The notes under the pieces: model-generated
What the model was told of the DNA's origin: nothing
Database searches by the model: none
What the model saw: the letters and a program-made list of their open reading frames with translations, nothing else
Position numbers and translations under genes: made by a program
Origin: Oryzias latipes
Taxonomy: Eukaryota; Chordata; Actinopteri; Beloniformes; Adrianichthyidae
Length of the DNA: 64,000 nucleotides
Direction: 5' to 3'
Assembly: GCF_002234675.1 (NCBI RefSeq)
Contig: NC_019864.2
Location: 12,727,582 to 12,791,581 of the forward strand
Shown here: positions 26,269 through 40,483 of the stretch, piece by piece
How the letters are laid out: each line of letters opens with the position of its first letter
Numbering within the stretch: the first letter of the stretch is position 1

Positions 26269-29200
26269 ATAAATAGTATCAAACCGAACTGCATTTATTT
26301 ACAAGCTGATGTTATCCTAAGACAGAAAACAGTCTGGTTTCAGCCTAATACTTTTTAAGACTAACAAAAGATATGTGCTTTTTAGGGCAGACTGATATCA
26401 TGAAAGTTTTTGGGTTGTTTACAGTATTAGAAGTTTTTTTTTTTTTTTGTTTCAACCACAAATCCCACAAAAATGAATGGAATGATGATTGATTTAACCA
26501 CAGATGCAAACATCAACACATATTGCGGTTTGAGTTTTTTATCTCTGTGCAGTCTTGGTATGGACTGTTACACCTAAAAAAGGGCATCCCCGGGTCTCAA
26601 CCAGAAAAAAAGTAGGAAAGAGGAAAACCCTATGGAAAAGTTGAATTTCATCAATAAGAATAATAATGAAACTCAGATTCAGAGCTTTCTTAATGCTAAA
26701 TTCTAAGTGCATTTGTAAACCCTACCTTACTGCTCCATAATTCAGCCGTGTGTCGTGCCAAAAGCAGCAGATGAGAGCAGTGTACTTTCAATGTGGGCTG
26801 TAGCTACAAATCACTGAGATAGTGGGCGCAAGAGTAAGTCCTGTCGATGGACAGAAGAAAACGTGTCTCCGTGGTATGCAGCACCATCACTGATAAGACA
26901 GACAAAAGAGTGAAAAATCTACACAACCTGTAAGAGCAGAGACTTCTGAATAACTGTTGATTTAATGATTTGCTCAGTTTTCACACAGGCATTTTTCCCA
27001 AAAAGAGATACAAAAGGGAGGGAAAGTGACAAAAGTTGTATCAAAACCTTTGAAAAAAACTATCAGGAAAGATAATGACATGATTGGGGATGCTTTAGCT
27101 TGGAATGGCAGGGGTGTGGTGATGGTTGAACTTTTTTCAAACTGTTTCTTAAATCCTGCCCCTTTTATCACCCTATGAATCAGAACAAACGAAGGAATTT
27201 CATCTGACATTTATGACCAAATGCACTTCAATGCAAAAAAAGAATAAATTCACCTCATAAACAACAAATACGCATCACTTGCACATCTTATATTTGAAAG
27301 TAACCCAATGCTAAGAATGCCAAACCACATGATTGACATGATGTCACATGATGACTGTTCAACTGTAATCTGGGCAAAGCAAAGGTCTTAGAAACTTGCT
27401 GTGTCGTGGATCATGTCAAAACAAAGTCTTTGTCTCGTGAATGGCTACAAAGTGACTAAACGCTTGACTTTTTCTCTTCACAATTTGGATTATCACGGCT
27501 ATCAAGATGGCTAGTTTGGACTCATACTTGGCATGTTTGTGAAAGCATGCAAAAAGATACTCTTTGCAAGCCGAAGCCCGTGTACTCTCTGTGACTGAGG
27601 GCCTTTCCACGTTGTAATCCACACCAGATGTTGAGCTTTAGATATGCAGTCGTTGGAAGGAGCAGAGTTGGACATATGGTGCAATAGTCACATATTATGA
27701 TGGCCAAGGAAAAAGGGGGGAGGGGTTGGAACGTATCGTATCAGGCTGTGAAATGTTCTCAAGCACTTGTGACAGTTAAATCCCATATGTCTGGTACCTT
27801 ATGAACATTTGTTTTGACTTCAAATCCTGTTTTTGATTTCCATGAAAATAAGATTTTCCTTGCATGCTTAATCTTTTCTTAGACTATTTTGGTCTTCACC
27901 TTAGAGTAGAGAGTGTGCACCAGAGTAAAAGTTTGGAAACACGGTCAAACACAAAAAACATTGATAAATTTAGAAAGCTAAAACTGAGAGAAAATGTTCC
28001 TAAAGCTATAATTTCCCTTGAAAAAATGTTGAAGTAAACGTGACAATATCCTGAAATCCTTTTGTTTACCAAAAATGACCATTCTCTCCATGGATTCATC
28101 AGTAAGCTTACTTGTGGGGCTGTTGTTTTAAAAAATACATTAAATAGTGTGCTATTTCATGAAGTTGAAAAAAAAACTTGTATCACACAGAAACTTTATA
28201 ATTTCCCTGTTTTTCTCAAGAATCATCTCATGTCATCATAGATGAGCTGCTGTCACAAAACACTATTTACAGTTTTCTTCAACTGCCTTTCTGTTTTTGG
28301 CTACTGTGGGGGTCCAGGGTCAAAACGAAGCTATTATTTCCATATCTTAAGTAAGCCGTGTTACAGTGGAAGTTGATACGCACTGTATAAGCCCTCTGGA
28401 TGAGGATCAGAGGTGCTCAGCCAGCTGAAAGCAATAACTTTAGAAGAAAAAAGGAAACGACGTTGGGTCTGAAAACTTCAGTAGCATAATCAGACTTGAA
28501 GGCAGTGTTGTTCAGCATGCCGGGTCTCTTTATACGCCAACACATCCGATTCAGATGGATTTTTGTCAGCGAACCTATAGATTCCAGCAGTCAAATCCAA
28601 TTAACATACACTGTTATATTGTAATAATATATTGAGTTTGAAGTATCTTCTAAGGACATTCCATAGATAAAAACAGGTATAAAACACAGTCAACTACCAT
28701 ATGGGTAAAATTAAATCATCTGATAATCATCTGATCATCTTTTGATCTATTTTTAAAGCATTCCAGTTGGTCTTTTTTGTATGATTTTGACGTTTGTTGG
28801 CAAAATAAAAAAACCTGTGTCGTTTTCTAGGACATAGTTTCTGCAGAGCGGCAGGAGGTATGTTTTGGTATGTGCAACTAGGATATGGACTAGTTGAAGC
28901 TTTTTAAAGGATTTGTGGGGGAAGGCCAAAGAGGAGAGAATTGCAACTGCAAATATGGCTGGTGACAAGGCTAGGCTCAGGATGGAGGCAGTATTGGAGG
29001 GGGTTGATAAGTGGCAGATGGAAATTAAAAAAAGAGAATGTGGAGAACAACATCCAGACTAACTTGGAAGGTGGGGATAACCATGGAGTCATTGATAGTC
29101 AAAGAAATACTATTTTGATTGGGAGTGATTGAGTACCAACAATTGGAAGTTCTGTTTTGTCACTGTTATGTTTGAGGAAAAAGCAATATCTAAAGTTTGT

Positions 29201-32200
29201 TAGTCAACTGGGGAAGAAGAGAGGGAGGAGAATTGACTGCAAGAATTAGACAGAGTTACCCCGTCTGTGTTTTAAATAGGAAGTACCCGCTGGTACCAAA
29301 AAACCAAAATCTCAGACTTCTATAGAGAAATTTTTAGATATTACTCAGTCATTCTACTTGTTAGAATATCCATTCCATTCTGATATCTTTTTTAACATGT
29401 TCTTGCTAATCCTAAATTTTATTTTCTTTAGTGTAAGTTCTTTAAGTTATAAAACTCACCAATCAGGTGCCTCAATAAAAGGATGTGGTTTCACACTGAA
29501 TCCTTTAAATGTTTTATTGACATATTCTCCTGAAGCCTCATTCAAATAGTAGGGGTGTAGACATCCAAAAAGTCCACTCCTGATTGGCGAGAGTGGTTGC
29601 CATAGAAATGTAGATTCAGGCTGACTCGGACCAATCACCACTTACTAACAATTTTTGATTATGACATGGTGCCATCCGTATCTCGAAAAAATGGTGACTG
29701 AATTGACTTCATTTTGTTGGAGCTGGAATTAAGCCATTATCTATTGGTGACATAACACTCATTCAGTCCAGTTCTCATATACACTCAATGGTAGGGCTGT
29801 GGATCGTTACCTAGGTGATGATCCAATTTGATTCATGAATCAAAACTAATAATTTACAAATCAAACCACGATTCTTACATTGTAAAATAAGTCTGAATGG
29901 TTCCCTTATCTATATCTTTTTACTACATGCGTTAAAATTAAAACAATATGTATTTGCTCCCCATACATACATATATGTACCTTTATCTTGAACGGGAGCT
30001 CAGAATGAACAAAAATAACACATAAAAAAACACATACAGTAGAAACACCTACATTTTTATCTCACTTTCCTGGTTAACTTCAGCAGTATAACAAAGCATC
30101 ACTATTATTTTGAATCATTTAACAATTTAACAACAGATACGTGTATCCGGGGGGGGTAGCTAACCAAAGTGCAGAAGTCTCAAATACAGTAATGGACACG
30201 AGCACTGTGCTTTCATGTAGATAAAAGAAATGCCGTGCCAATCTGAAAAAGTTTGAAAAAGGTTTTATAGTGTGTAGTTCTGGCAATAAAAATACATGAA
30301 GATAGCATCACTTTTGCATTGCATCTGATTAGCTTTCCATAGACCCGAAGTGTCCCACTTTCAGTCCACCCTGGGCACTTCCTGTTGGGCCACTCCTCTC
30401 CTCTTCATTTGTGGGGAATGCTGGATCTCAGTGGAGTCTGGCTCAGTTCTATCTTGGCTTGGCATGATTGTGGTAGAGCTCGACTGAGTCTAGGTGGGTT
30501 TGATGTTATCAAATGTCCTTGTTGGCTGTGGTCATAGAAAGGGGGGGTGGCGTCCGGGACTTGGGCAGCAGCTCTTTTTCTAATGACCCTGCGTCGGCTG
30601 GTAATTGTTGCCTTGGCATACGCTCCAGTCTGGGTGCATTCCAGGACCAAGCAGTCATGATCAAAGTTCTCTCAAACTTAGGAACACCATAACCCTTTCT
30701 GTAATGAAGAAGACGCGGTGACAGAGGCCGCTTGGTTTCGCTGTGGATTAAAGCCACCCTCTAAAGCTTTGGCTCCTTTGCAGATAATACACAGGGGGCC
30801 ATTATCCAGGAAGAAAGATGGAATTGGGGATTAATTTAGCTGGCTGATCATCAGAATCTGAGCCATGTAATATTTTTGACTTGCCACTCGTGCACTAATA
30901 ACTAATGATGGATATTTTGTTAGAGGAATTATTCTCACAGAATCTCTTTCATTGACAAAAAAGAAGGTCTGTTTTTGTAGGATGTGACAAGTGGTCTGTG
31001 TGAGAGGGCTCAAAGATAGATCAAAGCTCTGTCATTGCAACAACATCAAGACACTTTTTGCAGATTCCTGATACTTTAAGCATGCAGACATAGGTGTGTA
31101 AGTCAAAAGAACTTCTTAATTTTTCACCAGAAAGTTAATAGAAAACAGTAAGAAAATATGAGTATTACATTGAAAAAAGAAAAAAATCCAAGCACGTCTT
31201 CCTTTACATCTACAGAAACTCTTATCTTATGAGGATGGCACTTGGTAGATGTCAATGAGACCGGTGAGATGAGAATGGTCAACTTTTTTGGATTTATTCT
31301 TATTTGCTGCTCAGGTTTAAATTTTGTTGGACAAATGAACTGTCTTTACTATTGAATGTTTCTTTTTTTTTTTTTTTTTTTAGAAAACCAGCAACGATTG
31401 TATAATCCCAATTTATCACACAGTTAATCAATAAGGGATTTATATGTTCATTGCACTTTTATTTTGTAGATCTGAATGAAACACCGTTCCTTTAGAACCA
31501 TGAATCTACTATACATGTATTTTTATTGTTTTTGTCCTTCATTGTTGTTGCAGAAATTGCATGAAATAAACAGAATCAATCAATCAATCAAATGTTGTTG
31601 TTTTTTTTAATTTCATTTTTCAAAATAAGTTGTTCTATTCTTTAGCTGAGTAAACAAATAAGAGCTGAAGGCCTCTTGTGTGTGTGTGGAGAGTGGGTGT
31701 GTGTTTGGGGGGGCATTGTATGTATTTTAAAATTTTTGTCTTTTGTCTTTTTTTGGTGTTTAAATTTGGAAATTGTTTTTATGTGAAGCGCTTTGAGCTA
31801 ATTTTATCGGAAAACTGCTCCACAAAAAAAGTTTGATTTGATTTGTTTTTGTGTTTTACACATTGATTTTATTTCTGATTTCCAAGATCCTTTTTGATTT
31901 TTATCATCATCTTTGTCCCTGGAAAAATGAATGATCAGATAATATTTGTACTTTTCTGGGGTTTGATGAAGCTGCTTCCACATTTGGCAGCAGCATCTGC
32001 AGAAGATTTTAAGCTGCACAGAATATTCATACACAGTCGAACAAAAACAAACATATCTGCTTTCGGGGGTCATGTGAGGAAGCGTAAAATCGCATTATTT
32101 GTGGTCTTGTTTACCTAACCCTTTCAGCTTTGTCATGGGGAATAATGCAAATACTAGCCCAGCTATGACCCAGCTCAGAGGTTAAGTGGTGGCAAAATGC

Positions 32201-33454
32201 AAAAGCTAAACATGCAAGTCAAACAATCTGTCCTTGTACGCATGAAGAGCTGGGAGTGGTCACCTTTGAGTCATCACTGTTTCAGCCAATAAAACCAGTA
32301 AACACTATGTTTTGGTTGCAAACAATTGACCGGCTGCGCAGCCACAGTGGCTTTTGCTCTTAAGGTGTGCATATAAAGCGTAGTCTTGATAATTTTTGTG
32401 CTTCAGAAAGTAGAGTGAGATTAAGCCCTTAACCCTTTCAGAGAGAGGAGGCAAAGAGCCAGCTTTTCTCTGCTGGAGCCCGTCCGGGGCTCTTTGTCCC
32501 ATCGCCGAGGCCAGCTGTCAGCGTTCCTCAGATGAGGAGATGAATGAACATCCCTTGAGCAGTGCGTCTGCTCCCTCTGTTTCCATGCTGGACCTCTTGC
32601 TGTGAAAATCATCACTTCGGGGCAAAGCAGAGCTTTACGGCAGAAGGAAGCACTAAATTACTGTGTCATATGAGAATTAGTTAAAAGCTTAGAGGTGGAA
32701 TGATTTACCTTTTAGTGTTTATCTGTACAGTTGGTAGATATTGTTGCCTCATCATCTTTGATTTTGTTTAACACATTGACGCCTATTGATGCAAATATAC
32801 ATCAAACCACTTAAGCTCCAAAATCATCTTGATTTAGGATGTTTGTTGTTAAAAAGGGGGAAAAAAGCAGGGGAGAACACATTTATTTTTGAAATAGTTT
32901 CATTTGTAACAATGAATCTACACCTCTGAGGAACAGAGAGATCTACTTTACTCTTCTCCACCCCTTCGCTCTTCCTCAGGGAGCATCTCATTTGACAATC
33001 ATGCTTCTCTACCACAGTGAAATGTAAATTTGGACACAAATCAGAGCCTGCAACCTTTGAAACACCTGTGACCCTATTAACAAAAACATTTCAGCCTGAA
33101 ACTCAATGCAGCACACATCAAACAGAGAAGAAAATGTCAGTTCAATTTTGAAGCATTTCTTCCCTTAGTTCTGCATTTAAAATGACTGGTTTGAAAAGTT
33201 TGCACTGCAGGAAACATTGAGGAACCATAAAACCAGCCAGCACAGTCCCTTAGTTTTTTTCAAATCATATTTTGGCGTCATTTGTTGTGGAAGAGGTTTG
33301 GATTTGTTGCTTATGTAAATCATTTTGTCTGGCAAAATGAAGAATTCCAACTATTTAGAGTCAAAGTAGCTCAGTTTTTTTAAACAATAAAAATAAATAT
33401 ATTACATTCATTTCAATTCTACATCCACCCATTTATCTATCCTGTCTTTAATCT
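26269..33454. other. non-coding stretch with minor repeats
   Basis: Poly-T tracts (26439-26453, 31363-31381), a TAGGGCTGTGGATCG sequence at about 29792 that resembles the start of a hAT-type end without a visible partner, and CAATCAAT-type simple repeats near 31575. No coding exon supported. Confidence 0.45.
31780..31846 (+). repeat. LINE 3'-tail-like fragment
   Basis: GTGAAGCGCTTTGAGCTA followed by a TTTGATTTGATTTG repeat end, the usual form of 3' tails of fish non-LTR retrotransposons. Only the tail remains. Confidence 0.5.
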
Positions 33455-33650
33455 ATCCAGTGTGGGTCCTTGGGCAAGACCCTTCTCCCTACTGCCAAAC
33501 CATGTAGCCACAAGGGGGCACAAATCTGGTTCTCCCTGTGCCGGTCCCCAGCCCGGATAAAATACAGGGTTGAATCAGGAAGGACATCCGGGGTAAAAAT
33601 CTCTGCCAAACCTCCTGTGGCAACCCCTGAAGAAAGCTGAAAGTTGAACA
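33455..33650 (-). repeat. interspersed repeat, inverted copy of the 12478-12650 family
   Basis: On the minus strand it reads CCGGATGTCCTTCCTGATTC followed by a TTATCCGGGCTGGGG-like block, matching 12540-12640. It also contains CCTTGGGCAAGACCC, a motif shared with fish SINEs. Confidence 0.65.
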
Positions 33651-33690
33651 ACATAAGATGTTGAAAAATATATTTTTTAAAGGAGACTCT

Positions 33691-33732
33691 ACATACATAC
33701 ATACATACATACATACATACATACATACATAA
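33691..33732. repeat. (CATA)n microsatellite
   Basis: About ten uninterrupted ACAT units directly after the interspersed repeat. Confidence 0.95.
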
Positions 33733-35704
33733 CTGTGTCAGTGGTAAACCTGCACTCTTTATTTGCACTCTCAGGCTAAACTGTAGGTGGTCTATTCACA
33801 CCTGCCTCTGCATCCTGGCCTGCCAGCCATGCCAGCTGCACGCAGCACTGTCACTCACTCAACACCCTGTCATCACAACACCTCCATATCACAGATATCC
33901 CCCCCAGCCTTGATTTTAGAGCTGCAACTGATCAATCAGTAAGAAAAAACACTATTACTGTTAGAGATGGTGCATAATCTGTTTAACAGCATCCGTGTCA
34001 AATGCTTTACAGTTATTGCTGTCATCTAAGCATCTTGTGTTTGAACATTTGATATGATGTGTTGATTTAAACTCCATAATACACAAAGTCAAGTTCAACT
34101 TTATGCCCAACGGACACGATTTCCCACAATGCAAGAAACGAAGAAGATTCTCACAGTCACCCTGTGATTATCTATGACTCCTAAAAGTCTTACGAAATAG
34201 TATAAGATACACAAAAGTCTGGTATTTGAGGTTACATATAGTCAACTATGTGTTTGCCTAGAGGAATAAATGACGGAGGACTCGGTACAGTTGAAAGAAA
34301 AGGTCAGGTCCAGCTGTTTTCTTCCTGCCGATCACAAAGCTCTGAACTCTGTGGATGATCATTGCCTCCTGACTAGGAGGCGAGATCTGCTGTCAGCGGC
34401 TCGTAGGAACAAACATGTCCATCCCTTTTATCTGGATTCTCCGGATGACTGGCTTCACCTTCTCATCTGTGCAGTGTTGAGCTTTTGGTGAATCAGCAGC
34501 TGTTGCCTGTAGGGCAGCTGATCCTGCACGGTACAAAGTTATCCAAGCATCTGGAAAAGAAAAACAGTGCTAACAACTAAATTAACAGCCGCGATAGTGA
34601 CCTCACAACAGGAAACACCTCCTTCCAGATGCTTTTACTCCTCTGGATCTTCAACTAAAGCTTACAGGAACAGTCTTGAGACATCCCATGATGACTTGAG
34701 GGTGATTTACCAGCATACCTCCCCTCCCCAGTGCGATTTCCAGAGCTGTTGCTCTCTGTTTGCCCCCTTGGATCAAACGTCCCATCCCGAGCTCTGCCGA
34801 TTACCAAGCCTCCTTATAAGGTCTGATCAGAGAAAGCAACAAAAAGAGATCCCTACCAGCCCGTTCCCTCTATTTACTCAGAGCTTCAGTGCACCAGTCA
34901 TGGAAACCCCCCCAATCTGACTTTCAAGCTCCAGAGCTGCCTTTATCATCAAACAGACCTGATGCTAAATATTTTTTTTCACCTTTGACAGCCCACAGTT
35001 ATAGTATCTAAAGAAATAACCATGTAGTCAAACGTTTATGATTATCTAGCGAGTTCCATAAATAGTAAAATAAAAATGAGGAGATTTGATTTAAATGGTG
35101 CTGCAGAAATGATGAAGATTTATTGTGCAGCCAATACAAGATTGGCAGCCGTTTTTCCAGCACGTGAAAGAGGAATTTCCTGAGCTGGAGGGCTGTTAAC
35201 CTGAATCTCAGGGTTAATTTGTGAGGAAAAAGGTAATGTGACTTCTTCGCTGCCTCGATTTGGATTCATGGCCGGTTGAATAAACATTCATTCAGAGAGC
35301 TCCTTATGTGAACAGTACCTGCATTCAGCTCTGCTGCCTCCCTCAAGGCCCTTTGAGCCACTTGCTCCAACATCTGGCAACCCCCTGATCACAATCATTT
35401 TTAGATTTTTTTTTAAGTTAATTTTTAGGTGTCAATGTGGCTACTTTTGTATTCTATCACACCACCTGATTTGTTACAGTTCAGGGTTTTTTTGAATCGT
35501 TTTTTATTTACTATAATTTTTTTGTATTTATGGATTTTCTCTGATAAGAGTAAAAAACAAAATTAAAGATTATACATTTTGAGTTTATTGGTGCAATACT
35601 GGTGTAATGAACCAAAATTGAGAATCTTAGTGAAATACCTACTGCAATCATCCTTTAATCTAAATTAAAATTGTTCCAATGTGCTTTTTTAATTATGATT
35701 GTCT
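33733..35704. other. non-coding stretch
   Basis: A 117-codon open frame at 34567-34920 has no recognisable domain and no promoter or splice context. Nothing else supported. Confidence 0.45.
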
Positions 35705-35925
35705 ACAAGTGGATCCTTCAGGGAGCTAGTGGTCCACTGATGATAGCTTCGACATCACAAATACAATCTGTTTCAAACTTCATGTCTTCATCTACTCTGG
35801 ATTCACAATAAATAAATAAATACTCAGAAATTCAAATTTTCTTCTTAAATATGCTTAATCATCAGAAACATGCTGTGATAACATGTCAAAAACACCAAAA
35901 ACTATTTTTTAATAATGTATTTGTT
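35705..35925 (-). repeat. unclassified ~0.5-kb dispersed repeat, inverted partial copy
   Basis: The minus strand contains TTTTTGGTGTTTTTGACATG, matching GTGTTTTTGGTGTTTTTAAC in the 52525 copy, and the order of following blocks resembles the 26010 copy. Confidence 0.5.
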
Positions 35926-38900
35926 AAAAGTGACTTTTTTGGATTTCTTGATTAAAAAATAAAGTTTCACACGAAGCTGAGCAATGGCCCCCAAAACCTG
36001 GCATTTGCACCATTCAGAAAAGGAAAACAATCTGAATTGATGATTCTAACAATGTTAGAGAACTGTAATTAAATTAGAATTTCAAGCTCTGAAAGGTTTT
36101 TCCTTTGAGCAACAACAAATTGCATTTTGAGCCATCCAAATAAAGAAAGACCTCTGAAATTCTTTTTGCACAGTAATGTGTTCTGGATTTTCCCCAACAA
36201 CATTTTCTTAGGTACCGTTGTCCTGTCTGACATCATGAATCACTGGTTCAAGTCTTTGCTATATAGATGCAAGACAAAAGTTACATAACATGTATTACCT
36301 CTACATAAATCTCCAAAGTTCAATTTTATGGAAATTCTCTGGATAATTTCTTTATTTATAATCCCACAAAGTGAAAAGAAGAATTTGTAATCCCTTCATA
36401 TTGCTAAATCGCAACATAACATTTAATCCAGGACTCACATTAATTAAAAGTCAAAACTTAAGTCTGTGTAATTGACATCAGGATCTTTACCAAACTGCTT
36501 AAACATTCTAATCAATGAGCCAAATGTTGATACTGTTGGCTGGGATGTTTGTCTGCATTAGGGAGACGGGGCTCATTTTCTTAAACTAAAGGTCTCAGAC
36601 AAGCATTTGTACAGATAATGAGGCAGTGGAGCCGGACAGCGGACAGTTAGACCTGTGTGTTTGTGAGCAAGTGTGTGTTAATCAGCAGCAGCCGTCAGTG
36701 CATCTTGTCTTGCATCAAGGTTGGCAGACGGTAACTATTTCTGCAGGAAACAGAGGACAGTCTTTAGACGTTGGCAAACCTTAGCGGTGTGCAGATGGTT
36801 GTTCAACTAGTTACTCTCGAAATCCTCGGCTGTAGTTATTGTCGAAAAAAAAGGAGAAAAAAGCTGAACATTAAAAAAAAACATTATGCTGTTTCCCATT
36901 AGACAGAATCCCCTGCTTTGAGTCTTGACTTTTATGATTGTGAGTTTACAGGCCCCTTGTGAATGCACTGCAACATGTTAATGTGGGGCAAACCTGTTAA
37001 AGAAAAGGTATGCACGTTTCTTTGTATGTATGTTAGCAAGTAAATTCAGCCAATTACCCTGGCAGCCAGCCAGTAGAGCCCTGGGGCGGTCTGGGTAATT
37101 ACTGGCAAGTCATGAAGGGCAAATGGAATGTTTATTCTACCCCTGGGTCAAGAGGCATTATGAGAGCGCTCTTCAAAAAGCCTTGACAAGATTTGCAAAG
37201 AGCCACTTTGTTGTTGTTGTTTCTGTTTAAACAATAATTAGCTTTTCACTGTCGCTGAGGTAAAAACCTTTCTGTGTGCGCACCTTTGGGGCCTGCAAAG
37301 AAACGACACACTTGTGTTTGTGGAGCAGGGAGAAATACTTTTGCTGTTTTCTCCTAGGCAGTTACATACAACCTCTGTCAGTCTTCTCCCTCCGTCATGT
37401 GTCAGAATAACAGGCCGTCTATCACGTTTCAGTGGCAGCATGCAGGTAAACACTCAGGCTATAAACAGCTTTGTTTGACAATTCCACCCACGCTTTATGT
37501 AAAACTCACAAATTCAGGATGCTGAGTAAGATCTTCAGGCATAACTGTCAGCTGCTTAGGCTGTGGCCCGACCTATGACCCATGGAGTCAAGGTTTCGCC
37601 AAGTGGTGAACCTTGTTACATTGAAGGCAGACCTTCCACAACTAAGTGGGAACAGAGAAAATGCCTTGAGGGCTTAAAAAAGACATTTGCCTGTGCCCTA
37701 AGCCCCAAGCAAGGACTACAAAACTCCTTGTTAGCAAAAAAATATAATAAATAATTTTTTAAATTGTCCTTGCTTCTATTACTGTACATTATCAAGTTTA
37801 CGTCTCTATTCTGGTTCTCATCCAGTTCCATTTTAGTCTCATTTTTAGAGTTGTATATTTTCCTGAAATTGGAATCTTATTTCTTATATCTTCGATTTTT
37901 TTGGACACTCTATCAAAATATAAAGTTTTTGTATTGTGTCATTTCTAAATTCTCTTTATTGTTCTTACATTTTTTTCTAATGCCTGTCCTATTTGAACAA
38001 GCAATATGGCAGAAGTTCCTTTCAGTTCATTAAAAAATAAACTGCATCCACTGCCACCAGGTAAAGTCACTATTTGAAATGAGACTATACTTTGTATTTT
38101 TCTCTCTAAAGCAAGAAATAAATATTATTTGGTATTTTCAAGCCCAGATGTATGTCTTGGTAAACTGGCAAACCCAATAAAACTGCTGTTTCACATTCAA
38201 AGGCGACTCACTCTAGTGACATGTTTGGGTTACAAAGAGTCTAACATTTTTGACATCCATGGTTCTAAAAATTCTCTGAAATGATATTTCCAAACTGAAA
38301 CAGGGCAACTGTCACAAAGTAAAACTTAGGAGCAGAAAAGTTTTACTTGGATTTTAACATTTAAACCTTTTTTTGTCCTTTACCGTCAAATATTTAGTAT
38401 AAAAAGACTAAAATCCTGACAGACCTTCTTTAGTACAAATCCTACCGAACATCTGCTGTGTGGGAGAGTTTCAGGCAGGATCAATGTGAGCCTTGTATCT
38501 CCTTCTGTAATCTCTGTTTTCTCTGCATATGGTGTACTGGTGAGTAATAGACGCTGTTCATGACAGACAACTGAGATGATAAAGAAATAGGGGTTTAGTC
38601 ATACTTTCCAAAGAACTGATAGCATCAGTTTCCCTTATTTTCAGAGAAAGTGTGACAAACAGTAGAATCCAAGTTATTGTTTCATTTAAGATCATTTCTT
38701 ATTGGGTTTTCTCGTTGCCTCAAGCACAGCACAACAACAAAAGCACTTTCATCTGGAAACAAATCAAACTATAAATTTTAGGCCCTCACATGGACTTTGC
38801 TCTACAGAAAATTGTGCAGTGGTCTGTTAGACACTATTTGGTGCCATGACCTTGGATAACCTGCTGCTGTTTAAGTAGAAACTCATTTGCTCATTCACAA

Positions 38901-39776
38901 ATCACATCATCAGCGAGAGGAACCGGAACAGACAGTGTTGTTTTGATAGCCGGCCCTGCTCAGGGTTGTCTGTGTGGTGCCACAATCTCAGCTCCTCGTC
39001 GAGACAGCACATCTCTCTGGAATGAGGTCATCTGGGTGAAGCCGGGTGCATGGGGGGCAATTGCCCAACTCTGACAAATACAGATACTGAAACAAAAGGA
39101 GGCAGTCATACAAATCATACAAAATGATACAATCCGACTTTTATCTTATTCAGGACTGTAGATAATGGCACAATTGACATACTGTGAAGGGTCTATCGCG
39201 AGGTATTTTCAAGAGGATTTTATTCTTTTTTTTAACGTTTATTATGTTTTATATGACACATGGATTTGTGCTTACCTCACTTATTATCAGAGGACTTACT
39301 TTTTGGGCAAAAATGACAAATGTTTGACTCAAGAAAAAGTGGGAAAAGGTTTGCTGTTGCTCTCATTACGTCATTACGGTCATCATCTCCTTTAAAACTC
39401 AAGTGAGCTTGAATGCTTGAGTCATTGCTACCATGGCAGCAGACATGACAGTCTGACAGGAGTAAGAGAAAACTGATTTTCTGGTCCACAAACTGCGATG
39501 TAGCCTCATCAAGGTTTAAACACCAGGCATGGCAGTGTTCTACAGCGCGGCAAATCCCAATGAATGATGAAAATATTTTTTGAAAATAATAAACAAAAAC
39601 GGTCCTTAAAAATAAATGACAGGTTCTTTTTCTCCATTTTATGTGGGATAGTTCGGCAGGAGAAAAGCCTCAGACACTATAACAGAAACTAAAGTAATAT
39701 GCCATGATATGTACGGTTAAGCTTATTGACTCTTTCCAAAGGTTTTGCAGGAGAAACCTGAAGTGTAGTGTAGTAC
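35926..39776. other. non-coding stretch
   Basis: No coding exon supported. The segment around 36940-37215 has mixed composition with homeodomain-type TAATTA sites and might be regulatory, but nothing in the window proves this. Confidence 0.4.
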
Positions 39777-39780
39777 TTAA

Positions 39781-39985
39781 CCCTTGTGCTATCCTAGGCA
39801 CTTTACCATTGAGAGTTGGGTCATCTAGACCCACTAGACAGTGCTCTGAACCTTTTTTCTTCAATGATTTGTGATCTTCACTGGTGTCCATGGATTACAT
39901 GAAATCTTTCCACCTTTATCCACCCTTTTCATGGTAGGGAGAACACGTCAATGTAAGGGTGGGGTCATCTAAGATAGCACAAGGG
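39781..39985 (+). mobile_element. piggyBac-type MITE, copy 3, complete
   Basis: 205 bp with CCCTTGTGCTATCCTAGG at the left and CTAAGATAGCACAAGGG at the right, bounded by perfect TTAA on both sides (39777-39780 and 39986-39989). It is the cleanest of the five copies and serves as reference. No coding capacity. Confidence 0.92.
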
Positions 39986-40026
39986 TTAAATGGTAAATGT
40001 ACACCAGGATTAATGGCAGATATGAC

Positions 40027-40474
40027 TGTCAGAGGCCGAAGCTGTGTCTCCCCCTCTGGTGACCAGCGGGAACCGTCTCCAGAATTCTGAGTGCACTACA
40101 TCTCCAAGCAACCCAGGCGCACATTTTCTGGATGCCATACACACCTGACCTTCATTTGCAATCACTCACAGTACACTTAAGCACTGCACTGAGCCTCACA
40201 CAGTACGATGTTTGTGCCACTCTGCCATCATTACAGAGCATTATATCTGGATCTGATCTTGTGATTTCCTGACTCGGTTTTGTCTCTGACTCGTTTGCCT
40301 GCCACCTGCCACCAAATCTCACCTGGATCCTGACTACTCCCCTTTCCCGTCTGATGCTCCCATGCCTCTTATTGACTTCTGCCTGCCTTACCCTGATTTA
40401 ACTTTGTGGACTTTAAGCTGTGCTAATAAAACCTGCTGCAGTTGGAACCAGCCGTCTGCTCGTTTTGTGACTTG
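40027..40474 (+). repeat. possible solo LTR
   Basis: Begins TGTCAGAGGCC, is rich in CTGCCTGCC-type sequence, has an AATAAAACC polyadenylation signal near 40426 and ends near TTTTGTGACTTG. This resembles fish Gypsy-type LTR layout. No primer-binding site or internal domain follows, and no target duplication was found. Confidence 0.3.
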
Positions 40475-40483
40475 TAGATTTAA

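Noticed and set aside
29792-29830. TAGGGCTGTGGATCG, resembling a hAT-type end
   Set aside because: No matching inverse end within several kb, so a complete element cannot be claimed.
33691-33732. Regular short repeats considered as a CRISPR-like array
   Set aside because: A plain tetranucleotide microsatellite without spacers in a vertebrate genome.
34567-34920. 117-codon open frame, plus strand
   Set aside because: No recognisable motif, no neighbouring exon and random-looking composition.
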